From the NCBI RefSeq assembly GCF_028898845.1, contig NZ_CP118574.1:6745001-6809000 (forward strand): a stretch of DNA of 64,000 bases, in the 5' to 3' direction. The notes under the pieces are model-generated. The model was not told the DNA's origin, did not search any database, and saw only the letters and a program-made list of their open reading frames with translations. The stretch is from Streptomyces sp. WZ-12 (GTDB lineage: Bacteria; Actinomycetota; Actinomycetes; Streptomycetales; Streptomycetaceae). Shown piece after piece: positions 27,504 to 38,401 of this stretch (position 1 is the first letter of the stretch; every line of letters begins with the position of its first letter). Made by a program: the position numbers and the translations under genes.

Positions 27504-28658
27504 ATGATCACCCGCCGCGCCCTGCTCGGCGGCATAGCCGCCACCGCCACCGCCGCCGCCCTCGCCGGCCGGGCCGCCGGCGCCCCCGCCCCCCGCGCGG
27601 CCGGCCCGCTCCCGCTGCACATCGTCAACACCTCCGGCGCCTACGCCAACACCTCCGCCTGGATCTACGTCCTCGGCAGCGCCGGCGGCCAACAGGTCCG
27701 CGTCACACCCGACGGCCGCCTCGCCCCCGTCGCCCTCGCCGACAACGGCAAGGACGGCTTCACCGACTACGCCATCCCGCTCGCCGGCTCCGGCCCCACC
27801 ACGCTCCAACTGCCCCCGATGTCCGGCCGGATCTACGTGTCCCTCGGCGGCAAGCTCAAGATCAAGGCGGTCGCCGACGGCAACGGCAAACCGGCCCTGG
27901 CCTACCCCGCGGGCTGGGTCGCCGGCGACCCCAACTACGACGTGCTGCACGACTGCGCCGAGTTCACCTACGACGCCAGCGGGATGCACTGCAACACCAC
28001 CATGGTCGACATGTTCAGCGTCCCGCTCGCGCTGCACCTCACCGGCGCCGCCGACCAGACCACCGGCACCCTCAAGGAGGGCGCCCGCGCCAAGGTCTTC
28101 GCCGACGTCAGGGCCGCCGCCGGCTTCGACCGCCTGGTCGTCGGCGACCGCCGGGTGATCGCCCCCGGACACGGCCTGGACACCGGCCTGTTCGCCGCCG
28201 ACTACCTCAACTCCGCCATCGACGAGGCATGGTCCGCCTACGCCAGCAAGGACCTCAAGGTCACCACCAACGCCGGCGCCTTCACCGGCCGCACCAGCGG
28301 TGGCCAACTCGCCTTCACCGGCCCCGCGAACATCTCCTTCACCAAGCCCAGCACCCGCGACGTCCTCTTCTGCGACGGCGTCCTGGCCGCCCCCAACGAC
28401 GGGATCCGCGGCCCGGTCGCCGCCGTCCTGGGTGCCGCCCTCAACCGCTCCAACCTGGCCACCCACGCCGCCCAACCGGTCACCGACCCGGCCGCGTTCT
28501 ACGGACAGCCGCACACCAACCACTACGCCCGCGCCCTGCACGCGGCCACCAAGGACGGCAAGGCGTACGGCTTCGCCTTCGACGACGTCGCTGGCTTCGC
28601 CTCCTACATCGAGGACCACGCCCCCAAGGAACTCACCCTCACCCTGACCCCGTTCTGA
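27504..28658 (+). CDS. Secreted GH64 beta-1,3-glucanase
   Basis: 384-aa glycoside hydrolase family 64 (thaumatin-like fold). The N-terminus ITRRALLGGIAATATAAALA is a twin-arginine signal peptide with cleavage expected after the Ala-rich stretch near residue 26-33. Glu153 in CAEFTYD and Asp169 in TTMVDMFS have the 16-residue spacing of the catalytic pair Glu154/Asp170 known from the Streptomyces matensis laminaripentaose-producing enzyme. It probably releases oligosaccharides from fungal or algal beta-1,3-glucan. No carbohydrate-binding module is present. ATG 27504 follows GAGGAG. Divergent PucR gene upstream, convergent GH15 gene downstream. Confidence 0.92.
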   Translation: MITRRALLGGIAATATAAALAGRAAGAPAPRAAGPLPLHIVNTSGAYANTSAWIYVLGSAGGQQVRVTPDGRLAPVALADNGKDGFTDYAIPLAGSGPTTLQLPPMSGRIYVSLGGKLKIKAVADGNGKPALAYPAGWVAGDPNYDVLHDCAEFTYDASGMHCNTTMVDMFSVPLALHLTGAADQTTGTLKEGARAKVFADVRAAAGFDRLVVGDRRVIAPGHGLDTGLFAADYLNSAIDEAWSAYASKDLKVTTNAGAFTGRTSGGQLAFTGPANISFTKPSTRDVLFCDGVLAAPNDGIRGPVAAVLGAALNRSNLATHAAQPVTDPAAFYGQPHTNHYARALHAATKDGKAYGFAFDDVAGFASYIEDHAPKELTLTLTPF

Positions 28659-28666
28659 CCCCGAAC

Positions 28667-28716
28667 GCGGGCACCCCCTCCGGACCGCCCGCAAGGAGGC
28701 CGGAGGGGGTGCCCGC
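28667..28716. terminator. Bidirectional hairpin between GH64 and GH15 genes
   Basis: A 17-bp perfect stem (28667-28683 with 28700-28716, gcgggcaccccctccgg) with a 16-nt loop in the 73-bp convergent gap. No T-run. Confidence 0.8.
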
Positions 28717-28731
28717 AAGGGGACCGGGGTG

Positions 28732-30525
28732 CTACCCCCCGTACGCCCCGCTCGCGGTCAGCCGCAGCGCCGTGTCGATCAGCGGAACGTGGCTGAACGC
28801 CTGCGGGAAGTTCCCCACTTGGCGCTGGAGCTTCGAGTCCCACTCCTCGGCGAGCAGCCCCAGGTCGTTGCGGAGCGAGAGCAGCTTCTCGAACAGCTTG
28901 CGGGCCTCCTCGACCCGCCCGATCATCGCCAGGTCGTCGGCCAGCCAGAACGAGCAGGCAAGGAACGCCCCTTCCTCCCCTTCGAGCCCGTCCACCCCGA
29001 GCCCCTCGCCGGCCGTCGGGTAGCGCAGCACGAACCCGTCCTCGGTGGACAGTTCCCGCTGGATCGCCTCGATGGTGCCGATGACCCGCTTGTCGTCCGG
29101 CGGCAGGAAGCCGACCTGCGGGATCAGCAGCAGCGACGCGTCCAGCTCCTGCGACCCGTAGGACTGGGTGAAGGTGTTCCGCTCCTTGTCGTAGCCCCGC
29201 TCGCAGACGTCCCGGTGGATGGTCTCCCGCAGGTCCTTCCACCGCTCCAACGGCCCGTCCACGTCACCGGATTCGATCAGCTTCACCGTGCGGTCCACCG
29301 CGACCCAGGTCATCACCTTGGAGTGCACGAAGTGCCGGCGCGGCCCGCGCACCTCCCAAATGCCCTCGTCCGGCTCGTCCCAGTGCTTCTCCACCCAGTC
29401 GATCAGCTTGATCTGGAGCAGCGAGGCGTAGTCGTTGCGCGCCAGCCCGGTCATGTGCGCCAGGTGCAGCGCCTCGGTGACCTCGCCGTAGACGTCCAAC
29501 TGGAGCTGGCCGGCGGCCCCGTTGCCGACCCGCACCGGGCGCGAGTCCTCGTACCCGGGCAGCCACTTCAGCTCGGTCTCGCCCAACTCCCGTTCACCGG
29601 CGATGCCGTACATGATCTGGAGGTTCTCCGGGTCGCCGGCCACCGCCCGCAGCAGCCACTCCCGCCACGCCCGGGCCTCCTCGCGGTAGCCGGTGCGCAG
29701 CAGCGACGACAGGGTGATCGCCGCGTCCCGGAGCCAGGTGAAGCGGTAGTCCCAGTTCCGGACCCCGCCGATGCACTCCGGCAGCGACGTCGTCGGCGCC
29801 GCCACGATCCCGCCCGTCGGCGCGTACGTCAGCGCCTTCAGCGTGATCAACGAGCGCACCACCGCGTCCCGGTAGGGCCCGTGGTACGTGCAGTGCTCGA
29901 CCCACTCCCGCCAGAAATCCTCGGTCGCCTCCAGCGACGCCTCCGGCTCGGCCAGCGCCGGCGGCTCCTGGTGCGAGGGCTGCCAACTGATCGTGAACGC
30001 GATCCGCTCGCCCGGCGACACCGTGAAGTCGGAGTACGTCGTCAGGTCCTTGCCGTAGGTCTCGGCCGAGGTGTCCAGCCACACCGCGTCCGGCCCGGCC
30101 ACCGCGACGGTCCGGCCGTCCACCTTGTGCACCCACGGCACCACCCAGCCGTACGCGAACCGCATCCGCAGCTCCGAGTGCATCGGGACCCGGCCGCTGA
30201 CGCCCTCCACGATGCGGATCACCTGCGGCACGCCGTCCCGCGGCGGCATGAAGTCGATCACCCGGACGGTACCGCGCGGGGTGTCCCACTCGGACTCCAG
30301 GACGAGTGAATCCCCGCGGTAGCGCCGCCGGTCCGCGGCCCGCGGACCCTCCCCGGCCGGCCCCATCCGCCAGAAGCCGTGCTCCTCGGTGCCCAGCAGC
30401 CCGGCGAAGACCGCCATCGAGTCGAAACGAGGCAGGCACAGCCAGTCGACGGTGCCGTCCCGGCACACGAGAGCGGCGGTCTGCATATCACCGATAAGTG
30501 CGTAGTCCTCGATGCGCCCGGCCAC
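28732..30525 (-). CDS. Glycoside hydrolase family 15 protein (glucoamylase/trehalase type)
   Basis: 597-aa cytoplasmic GH15 protein. The N-terminal trehalase/glucoamylase domain has YALIGDMQTAALVCRDGTVD and WLCLPRFDS; the (alpha/alpha)6 barrel shows GGVRNWDYRFTWLRDAAITL and DEGIWEVRGPRRHFVHSK, where the general acid Glu is expected, and TQSYGSQELDASLLLIPQ near the second Glu. Actinobacterial members include trehalases and glucan hydrolases; the substrate is unsettled. GTG 30525 is preferred since GGGAG is 6 nt ahead; ATG 30531 is too close to that site. No signal peptide. It converges with the GH64 gene and is divergent from pyrG. Confidence 0.87.
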   Translation of the reverse strand: MAGRIEDYALIGDMQTAALVCRDGTVDWLCLPRFDSMAVFAGLLGTEEHGFWRMGPAGEGPRAADRRRYRGDSLVLESEWDTPRGTVRVIDFMPPRDGVPQVIRIVEGVSGRVPMHSELRMRFAYGWVVPWVHKVDGRTVAVAGPDAVWLDTSAETYGKDLTTYSDFTVSPGERIAFTISWQPSHQEPPALAEPEASLEATEDFWREWVEHCTYHGPYRDAVVRSLITLKALTYAPTGGIVAAPTTSLPECIGGVRNWDYRFTWLRDAAITLSSLLRTGYREEARAWREWLLRAVAGDPENLQIMYGIAGERELGETELKWLPGYEDSRPVRVGNGAAGQLQLDVYGEVTEALHLAHMTGLARNDYASLLQIKLIDWVEKHWDEPDEGIWEVRGPRRHFVHSKVMTWVAVDRTVKLIESGDVDGPLERWKDLRETIHRDVCERGYDKERNTFTQSYGSQELDASLLLIPQVGFLPPDDKRVIGTIEAIQRELSTEDGFVLRYPTAGEGLGVDGLEGEEGAFLACSFWLADDLAMIGRVEEARKLFEKLLSLRNDLGLLAEEWDSKLQRQVGNFPQAFSHVPLIDTALRLTASGAYGG

Positions 30526-30924
30526 GTGCATCTCCCGTCGAACTGGAGTCACGCCCCCCATGGGACGTTGTGTGCTGTCCGTCCTGCCCATGAAACGTCG
30601 CCGAGCTGTGGGACCGGAAAACGGGCGGGGGTGATGCCTTCCCGGACGGCTCGTAGCGAGTGTCCGAGCAGGATACGACGCAGGCGGGCGGGGCGCGCGA
30701 TGCTCGCGTCGAGTGGGGCTGGTCCGAAAGGGTGGCCGTGTTCGAGGGCGCTCCGGGTGCGCGGCCGGACGCGACCACGCCCGGTCGCTGATAGCCTGGT
30801 ACCCCGTGGACCGGTGGGACCCAGCAGAAATGCGGCACCCCCGAACCGCAGCGACACCGCCCCCTGAATCCCAGGGCCGGCGCCCTGTCGCCCCTCTCCA
30901 CCTCGCGACCACGGGAGCTCCCTC
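30526..30924. other. Divergent intergenic region GH15/pyrG (399 bp)
   Basis: No convincing gene. A tagcct hexamer at 30792-30797 is a possible -10 for pyrG, about 130 bp upstream of the start codon, without a clear -35. In-frame ATGs at 30561 and 30591 could extend the GH15 protein but have no ribosome sites. Confidence 0.4.
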
Positions 30925-32601
<1,677 letters not shown>

Positions 32602-32699
32602 GCGGAACCCCTCCCGTTACGGTTGCCGGGGTACGGCCTCGTCCAGCGAGGCGGTACCCCGGTTTCCGCGTTGGCACAGGCACACACAGGAGGACGCGC

Positions 32700-33326
32700 A
32701 TGGCGATCAAGGACACCCCGGAGGAGTGGACCGTCACCGGGACCACGACGCCGTTCACCGGGGCCAAGACCAGCGTCCGCACCGACCGGGTCGTCATGCC
32801 GGACGGCTCCACCGCCACCCGCGACTACCAGGTCCACCCCGGCTCGGTCGCGGTCCTCGCCCTCGACGACGCCGACCGCGTACTGGTCCTGCGCCAGTAC
32901 CGGCACCCGGTGCGGCAGAAGCTGTGGGAGATCCCCGCCGGGCTGCTCGACGTCCCCGGCGAGAACCCGCTGCACGCCGCGCAGCGCGAGCTGTACGAGG
33001 AGGCGCACGTCAAGGCCGAGGACTGGCGGGTGTTGACCGACGTCTACACCACCCCGGGCGGCTGCGACGAGGCGGTGCGGATCTTCCTCGCCCGCGGGCT
33101 GTCCGAGGCCGAGGGGGCGCGCTTCGAGGTCTCCGAGGAGGAGGCCGACATGGAGCTGGCGCGGGTCCCGCTCGACGAGCTGGCCCGCGGCGTGCTCGCC
33201 GGCGAACTGCACAACAACTGCCTCGTCGTTGGGGCGCTGTCGCTGATCGCGGCCCGGGCCGGCGACGGCCTGTCCGCCCTCCGGCCCGCCGACGCGCCCT
33301 GGCCGGCCCGCCCCTTCACGGTCTGA
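32700..33326 (+). CDS. ADP-ribose pyrophosphatase (Nudix hydrolase)
   Basis: 208-aa Nudix protein. RVLVLRQYRHPVRQKLWEIP and AGLLDVPGENPLHAAQRELYEEA form the Nudix region; the box has AAQRELYEEAHV with the catalytic REL-EE and one residue more than the classical spacing between G and the first E, as in mycobacterial ADP-ribose pyrophosphatases. It splits ADP-ribose to AMP and ribose 5-phosphate. ATG 32700 follows an aggag site; the long upstream frame is a shadow of pyrG. The neighbour downstream is an NB/TPR protein after a 173-bp gap. Confidence 0.9.
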   Translation: MAIKDTPEEWTVTGTTTPFTGAKTSVRTDRVVMPDGSTATRDYQVHPGSVAVLALDDADRVLVLRQYRHPVRQKLWEIPAGLLDVPGENPLHAAQRELYEEAHVKAEDWRVLTDVYTTPGGCDEAVRIFLARGLSEAEGARFEVSEEEADMELARVPLDELARGVLAGELHNNCLVVGALSLIAARAGDGLSALRPADAPWPARPFTV

Positions 33327-33499
33327 CCCGTCGCCGGCCGCCCGGTTCCACTCTCCGGTCGGATGATCGTCCGATCCGATCGAGTGATCCAACAGCCCTG
33401 CTCCGCACGGGTCGTGACGGTTCGTGAACTACGCTCGGCAGGGTTCCCGTGCGCGCCCGCGACGGGGACCGACGCGCAGGGCGGACGGGAGCGTGACCG

Positions 33500-35608
33500 G
33501 TGACGGACCAGGCGGTGGGCGGGGGGCACCTCGCACCGGGAGTGGCGCGCGGGGCCGGCGCGGCGGCACGGGACCGGCGGGGCGCGCTGCCCCGCCGGGA
33601 CGCCGCCACCGCCCGCGCCGGCCTCCCGGGTTTCGCCGGCCGCCGCCATGAACTCAAGGCGCTGCGCGCCGACATCGGGCGGGCCGGTCTGGACACTCTC
33701 ACCGGCCGCCGCGGCGCCCGCAGCCGGGTGCTGTTGATCGCCGGCCGCCCCGGATCCGGCCGCACCACGCTCGCCGAGGCGCTGCTGCGGGAGGTCGCGG
33801 ACGACTATCCCGACGGGGTGCTGCGGGCCGTCCTGACCGGCCGGGACGGCGCCCCCGCCGGCCTCGCCCGCACCGCCCGCGACCTGCTCGCCGCGCTCGG
33901 CACCGACGTCCCGGCCGGCGCCGACGAGGACGCGTTGGCGGAGGCGGTGCGCACGGCCCTGGCCGGCCGGCGGGCGGCGCTGCTGCTGGACGACGCACCG
34001 GGCGCCGAGCACGTCGAGCCGCTCATCCCGGACGCGCCGGACTGCCTCGTAGTGGTCGTCGCGCAGGGCCCGTTGACCGGCATCCCGGACGTCCGGCCGT
34101 GCGTCCTGGGCGGGTTGGACACCGCGTCCGCCGTCGAGGTGCTGTGCCACTACGCGGGGCCGACCCGGGTCACCGTCGATCCGCGCACCGCGGAGGCGGT
34201 GGCCGAGGAGAGCGGCGGCCAACCGGCCGCGCTGATACTGGCGGGCGCCTGGCTCGCCGCCCGCCCCAAGCTGTCCGTCGCCGACCTGCGCCAGGCGCTG
34301 CTCGCCGTGCCGCTGCCGCCGGACCTGCCGGCCGGCGCCCGCCCCCTGCACCGCGCCTTCCACCTCACCTACGGGTCGCTGCCGCAACCCGCCGCCCGGA
34401 TACTGCGGTTCGCCACTCTCGCCCCGGACGGCCTGGTGGACGTGCACACCGCGGCCGCGCTCGGCGGGTGCACGATGCCGGCGGCCGCCGCCGTGCTGCA
34501 CGACTTCGTCGCGCTGGGCCTGCTGCGCCCGGTGGACGGGACCGACCCCACCGGGGCCGGTCCCGTCGACGCCGGCGCCGGCCCCCGTTACCGGCTCCCC
34601 GGCTGCCTCGCCCCGCTCTCCCGGGCGCTGTTGCACGAGCAAGAGCGGCCGGCCGACGTCCAGTTGGCCCGGGCCCGGATGCTGGAGCGGACCGTGCGGC
34701 TGGTCCGCTCCTGCTGGGCGGCCGCCGAACCGGACGGCTCCCCGGCCCGCCGGAAGGCCGCGGAGCTGCCCCGCCCGCTGCGCTTCCCCACCCGGGCCGC
34801 CGCCGCGCACTGGCTGCGCACCCACCGCGGCGCCCTCCTGGACGCCGCCGCGATGGCCGTCGCGGACGGCCAACTCGACACGCTGGACCGGCGGTTGATC
34901 GCCGCGCTGACCCGCGCGCTGCTCGCCCACCAGGGCCCCGAGGCCGCCGCCGACCTCTACGCCCTGCACGAGCTGGTGCTCCGCGTCGCCGAGCGCCGCA
35001 CCGTGCCGCGCGAGCGGGCCGCCGCCCTGCTCAACCTCGGCGACCTCGACGCCCGGGCCGGCCGCACCGAGCAGGCGCTGGGCCGCTATCGGGGTGCCCT
35101 GGAGGCGGCCCGGTCGGTGAAGGACCCCACGGCCACCGGCCGCGCCTTGGAATCGTTGGGCGACAGCTACGCCGAGCTGGCCGACTGGGTCCGGGCCGCC
35201 GACTGGTACGGGCGGGCGCTGGAGCTGCGGTTGGCCCGCGGCGAGCGGTCCGACGCGGCGCGGCTGTACGCCCGGATCGGGGGCGCGCACGGCCGCACGG
35301 GCCGCTACGAGCAGGCGCTCAGGGACTGCCGGGCGGCCGCCCGCACCTTCCGTCGGCTCGGTGATCCCGCGGGCCAGGCGGGTGCGGAGGAGGTCGCGGC
35401 GGGGGTCCACGAGTGCGCCGGGCAGCTCGACGCGGCGCTGGGCAGGCGCCTGGAAGCCCTCGATCTGGCCCGCGCCGCGGCCGACGGGGAGCTGGAGGCG
35501 GATCTTCAGCTTCGGATTGCGGAGCTGCTCGACCGGCTCGGCGACCCGGAAGCGGCACGGCTCCACCGGGCTGCGGGGGAGCGCTGCCGCAAGGAGATCC
35601 CCGAGTGA
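33500..35608 (+). CDS. NB/P-loop plus TPR protein with altered Walker A
   Basis: 702-aa protein of the AfsR/NB-ARC-TPR general type but without a SARP DNA-binding domain. The P-loop is LLIAGRPGSGRTTL at residues ~79-91, with Arg88 where Walker A normally has Lys. A Walker-B-like AALLLDDAPG follows at about residue 157. A winged-helix-like linker (ILRFATLAPDGLVDVHTAAALGG) precedes a C-terminal helical part with TPR units from about residue 510 (AAALLNLGDLDARAGRTEQA, LGRYRGALEAARSVKD, AAGVHECAGQLDAALGRRLE). GTG 33500 follows GGGAG. Such proteins act as signalling ATPases or scaffolds; this one's partner is unknown. Confidence 0.82.
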   Translation: MTDQAVGGGHLAPGVARGAGAAARDRRGALPRRDAATARAGLPGFAGRRHELKALRADIGRAGLDTLTGRRGARSRVLLIAGRPGSGRTTLAEALLREVADDYPDGVLRAVLTGRDGAPAGLARTARDLLAALGTDVPAGADEDALAEAVRTALAGRRAALLLDDAPGAEHVEPLIPDAPDCLVVVVAQGPLTGIPDVRPCVLGGLDTASAVEVLCHYAGPTRVTVDPRTAEAVAEESGGQPAALILAGAWLAARPKLSVADLRQALLAVPLPPDLPAGARPLHRAFHLTYGSLPQPAARILRFATLAPDGLVDVHTAAALGGCTMPAAAAVLHDFVALGLLRPVDGTDPTGAGPVDAGAGPRYRLPGCLAPLSRALLHEQERPADVQLARARMLERTVRLVRSCWAAAEPDGSPARRKAAELPRPLRFPTRAAAAHWLRTHRGALLDAAAMAVADGQLDTLDRRLIAALTRALLAHQGPEAAADLYALHELVLRVAERRTVPRERAAALLNLGDLDARAGRTEQALGRYRGALEAARSVKDPTATGRALESLGDSYAELADWVRAADWYGRALELRLARGERSDAARLYARIGGAHGRTGRYEQALRDCRAAARTFRRLGDPAGQAGAEEVAAGVHECAGQLDAALGRRLEALDLARAAADGELEADLQLRIAELLDRLGDPEAARLHRAAGERCRKEIPE

Positions 35609-35642
35609 CCTACGAAATCGGTAGTGGTCTTCCGAAAAATTA

Positions 35643-35684
35643 GTTGTTTACAAGGCTAGACAACACGAGGTCCTTCAATAGACT
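35643..35684 (+). promoter_or_regulatory. Promoter and dyad operator ahead of ald
   Basis: In an unusually AT-rich spot, ttgtttacaa (35644-35653) is a near-perfect dyad (TTGT-N2-ACAA), followed by gacaac (35659-35664). tagaca (35657-35662) and tagact (35679-35684) are 16 bp apart and can serve as -35/-10, so a protein bound to the dyad would touch the -35. In mycobacteria ald is controlled by the Lrp/AsnC-type AldR; a similar regulator here is inferred. Confidence 0.45.
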
Positions 35685-35766
35685 GGGCGAGCCGCGTACG
35701 GCGCGGTCGCTCCCGCCATGCATCGCATGAGGGATAATTCCTATCGCAAGCACTCATTCAAGGACC

Positions 35767-36891
35767 GTGATCGACGTGAAGGTCGGCATCCCCCGCGAGG
35801 TCAAGAACAACGAGTTCCGCGTGGCCATCACGCCCGCCGGAGTCCACGAGCTCGTCCGTAACGGCCACCAGGTGTTCATCGAGAAGGACGCCGGCCTCGG
35901 CTCGTCCATCCCGAACGAGGAGTACGTCTCCGCCGGTGCCGCCATCCTGGACACCGCCGACGAGGTGTGGGCCACCGCCGACCTGCTGTTGAAGGTCAAG
36001 GAGCCGATCGCGGAGGAGTACCACCGCCTCCGCAAGGACCAGACCCTCTTCACCTACCTGCACCTGGCCGCGTCCAAGGAGTGCACCGACGCCCTGCTCG
36101 CGTCCGGCACCACCGCGATCGCTTACGAGACGGTCGAGACCGCCAACCGCGCGCTGCCGCTGCTCGCCCCGATGTCCGAGGTCGCGGGCCGCATCGCCCC
36201 GCAGGTCGGCGCCTACCACCTGATGCGCCAGGCCGGCGGCCGCGGCGTGCTGCCCGGTGGCGTCCCCGGCGTCCAGGCCGGCAAGGCCGTCGTCATCGGC
36301 GGTGGCGTCTCCGGTTGGAACGCCGTCCAGATCGCGGTGGGCCTCGGCTTCCACGTCACCCTGCTCGACAAGGACATCAACAAGCTCCGCGAGGCCGACA
36401 AGATCTTCGGCACCAAGGTGCAGACGATCGTCTCCAACGCCTACGAGCTGGAGAAGGCCGTCGTCGAGGCCGACCTCGTCGTCGGCGCGGTCCTGATCCC
36501 GGGTGCCAAGGCCCCGAAGCTGGTCACCAACGAGCTGGTCGCCAAGATGAAGCCCGGCAGTGTCCTTGTCGACATCGCGATCGACCAGGGCGGTTGCTTC
36601 GAGGACTCCAAGCCGACCACCCACGCCGAGCCGACCTTCCCGGTCCACAACTCGGTCTTCTACTGCGTCGCCAACATGCCCGGCGCGGTGCCCAACACCT
36701 CCACCTACGCGCTCACCAACGCGACGCTGCCCTACATCGTCGAGCTGGCGAACCGCGGTTGGGCCGAGGCGCTGCGCCGCGACCCGGCGCTCGCCAAGGG
36801 TCTGAACACCCACGACGGCAAGGTCGTCTACCCCGAGGTCGCCCAGGCCCACGGCCTGGAGTACGTGGAGCTGCGCACCCTCCTCGGCTGA
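35767..36891 (+). CDS. ald: Alanine dehydrogenase
   Basis: 374-aa NAD-dependent alanine dehydrogenase (pyruvate plus ammonia to L-alanine, reversible). Motifs: [19 protein letters not shown], the catalytic Lys region [24 protein letters not shown] with the conserved His/Lys, and the Rossmann motif [20 protein letters not shown] followed by the acidic residue in LLDKD. It may start at GTG 35767 or GTG 35776 (VKVGIPREV); the weak ribosome site aagga is closer to the first. A dyad operator and promoter lie about 85 nt upstream. Confidence 0.94.
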   Translation: MIDVKVGIPREVKNNEFRVAITPAGVHELVRNGHQVFIEKDAGLGSSIPNEEYVSAGAAILDTADEVWATADLLLKVKEPIAEEYHRLRKDQTLFTYLHLAASKECTDALLASGTTAIAYETVETANRALPLLAPMSEVAGRIAPQVGAYHLMRQAGGRGVLPGGVPGVQAGKAVVIGGGVSGWNAVQIAVGLGFHVTLLDKDINKLREADKIFGTKVQTIVSNAYELEKAVVEADLVVGAVLIPGAKAPKLVTNELVAKMKPGSVLVDIAIDQGGCFEDSKPTTHAEPTFPVHNSVFYCVANMPGAVPNTSTYALTNATLPYIVELANRGWAEALRRDPALAKGLNTHDGKVVYPEVAQAHGLEYVELRTLLG

Positions 36892-36926
36892 CGACGGCGT
36901 CAACCGCACGCGTCAAACGCCGCGCA

Positions 36927-36960
36927 ACCGGCCGGGCCTTGTCGACAGGGCCCGGCCGGT
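36927..36960 (+). terminator. Hairpin terminator after ald
   Basis: A 12-bp perfect stem (36927-36938 with 36949-36960, accggccgggcc) with a 10-nt loop, 35 nt after the ald stop. No T-run. Confidence 0.8.
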
Positions 36961-37132
36961 CGCATGTGCGACATGCCCCGGGAGCGACTTCCGGCGTCCG
37001 ACTCCCAACTCGCCGTGAACGTAGCCCTTTAACCGATTCGCGTACGCCCAAAACATCCGTCTCGGACGCTGCGCGCTCTTGACATCGAGGGGTTCCGTTA
37101 CCGACACATCGGGCCGGGTCCGGCGGATTGTG

Positions 37133-37162
37133 TTGCTGCGGACGCCCGACACGCCATAGAGT
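37133..37162 (+). promoter_or_regulatory. Possible promoter of the parA-scpAB block
   Basis: ttgctg (37133-37138) and tagagt (37157-37162) are 18 bp apart. This pair sits 76 bp ahead of the ParA GTG. A separate ttgaca at 37079-37084 has no good -10. Confidence 0.4.
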
Positions 37163-37237
37163 CGCCAACCGTCGGCATGGTGCCACGCTGACCTATCGAT
37201 AAGTTTCCTGGTCACATCCAAGGAGGTAAGACGACTT

Positions 37238-38401
37238 GTGAATGAGTCGACATTTACTCCCGGAGGTGGTCGGCCAGGAGCGGTTGCACGGGGCCAGGGT
37301 CCCTCGGGGCGCGAGGCTGTCGGCTCCGTAGCGGTCCACACCTCCGCAGCTCAAGAGAGCACTTCCACGACAGCCCACCAGAGCATGGACGGCCAACACG
37401 TGAACGGCATGGCCGGCGACCGGGGCAGTGGAGAGCCCACCCGTCTCGCCGCCTACGACGACCTGCCCGAGGGGCACTTCTACGACCCGGACGCCGAGTA
37501 CGAGCCGGACCCCGAATACGCGGCGACGCTCGCGCCGGACGCGGCGCGCCAGCGGCGCGAGCGGGTCGGCCCGACCGGGCGCCCGCTTCCGTACTTCCCC
37601 ATCCCGGGGCCGCTGTCGGACCACGGTCCGGCGAAGATCATCGCGATGTGCAACCAGAAGGGCGGGGTCGGCAAGACCACCTCGACCATCAACCTGGGCG
37701 CCGCACTTGCCGAATACGGCCGCCGGGTGCTGCTCGTCGACTTCGACCCGCAGGGCGCCTTGTCGGTCGGACTCGGCGTCAACCCGATGGAACTGGATCT
37801 GACGGTCTACAACCTGCTCATGGAGCGGGGCATGTCGGCCGACGAGGTCCTGCTCAAGACCGCGGTCCCCAACATGGACCTGCTGCCCAGCAATATCGAT
37901 TTGTCAGCGGCAGAGGTGCAGTTGGTCAGCGAGGTCGCCCGTGAGTCGACCCTCCAGCGGGCGCTGAAGCCCCTGCTGTCCGACTACGACTACATCGTCA
38001 TCGACTGCCAGCCCTCGCTCGGCCTGCTGACCGTCAACGCCCTGACGGCCGCTCACAAGGTCATCGTGCCGCTGGAGTGCGAGTTCTTCGCGCTGCGCGG
38101 GGTCGCGCTGCTGACCGAGACGATCGAGAAGGTCCAGGAGCGGCTCAACCCCGACCTGGAGCTGGACGGCATCCTGGCGACGATGTACGACTCCCGTACC
38201 GTGCACAGCCGCGAGGTCCTGGCGCGCGTCGTCGAGGCGTTCGACGACCACGTCTACCACACCGTCATCGGCCGTACGGTCCGCTTCCCGGAGACCACCG
38301 TCGCCGGCGAGCCGATCACCACCTACGCCTCCAACTCCGTGGGGGCCGCGGCCTATCGTCAGCTCGCCAGGGAGGTGCTCGCCCGGTGTCACGCCGAGTG
38401 A
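37238..38401 (+). CDS. parA: ParA/Soj-like chromosome partition ATPase
   Basis: 387-aa ParA family ATPase. The deviant Walker A is NQKGGVGKTTST (residues 140-151), then LVDFDPQGALSVGLG and YDYIVIDCQPSLGLLT (Walker B). ParA ATPases form ATP-dependent dimers on DNA and are driven by a ParB-type partner. An N-terminal extension of about 130 residues, acidic and Tyr/Pro-rich, precedes the P-loop (LPEGHFYDPDAEYEPDPEY). The GTG 37238 start has a near-perfect AGGAGGT at 37221-37227. It is not the canonical parAB locus near oriC: no ParB or parS (TGTTTCACGTGAAACA) is seen. It is followed, with 16-bp overlap, by a small basic protein gene and then scpA and scpB. Confidence 0.94.
   Translation: MNESTFTPGGGRPGAVARGQGPSGREAVGSVAVHTSAAQESTSTTAHQSMDGQHVNGMAGDRGSGEPTRLAAYDDLPEGHFYDPDAEYEPDPEYAATLAPDAARQRRERVGPTGRPLPYFPIPGPLSDHGPAKIIAMCNQKGGVGKTTSTINLGAALAEYGRRVLLVDFDPQGALSVGLGVNPMELDLTVYNLLMERGMSADEVLLKTAVPNMDLLPSNIDLSAAEVQLVSEVARESTLQRALKPLLSDYDYIVIDCQPSLGLLTVNALTAAHKVIVPLECEFFALRGVALLTETIEKVQERLNPDLELDGILATMYDSRTVHSREVLARVVEAFDDHVYHTVIGRTVRFPETTVAGEPITTYASNSVGAAAYRQLAREVLARCHAE

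Noticed and set aside
25700..29023. 1107-aa plus-strand ORF over PucR, GH64 and GH15 genes
   Set aside because: Pro/Arg/Gln low-complexity translation, crosses three recognised genes.
37163..37240. parS site near the parA-like gene
   Set aside because: No TGTTTCACGTGAAACA or near match seen in the gap or the following genes.
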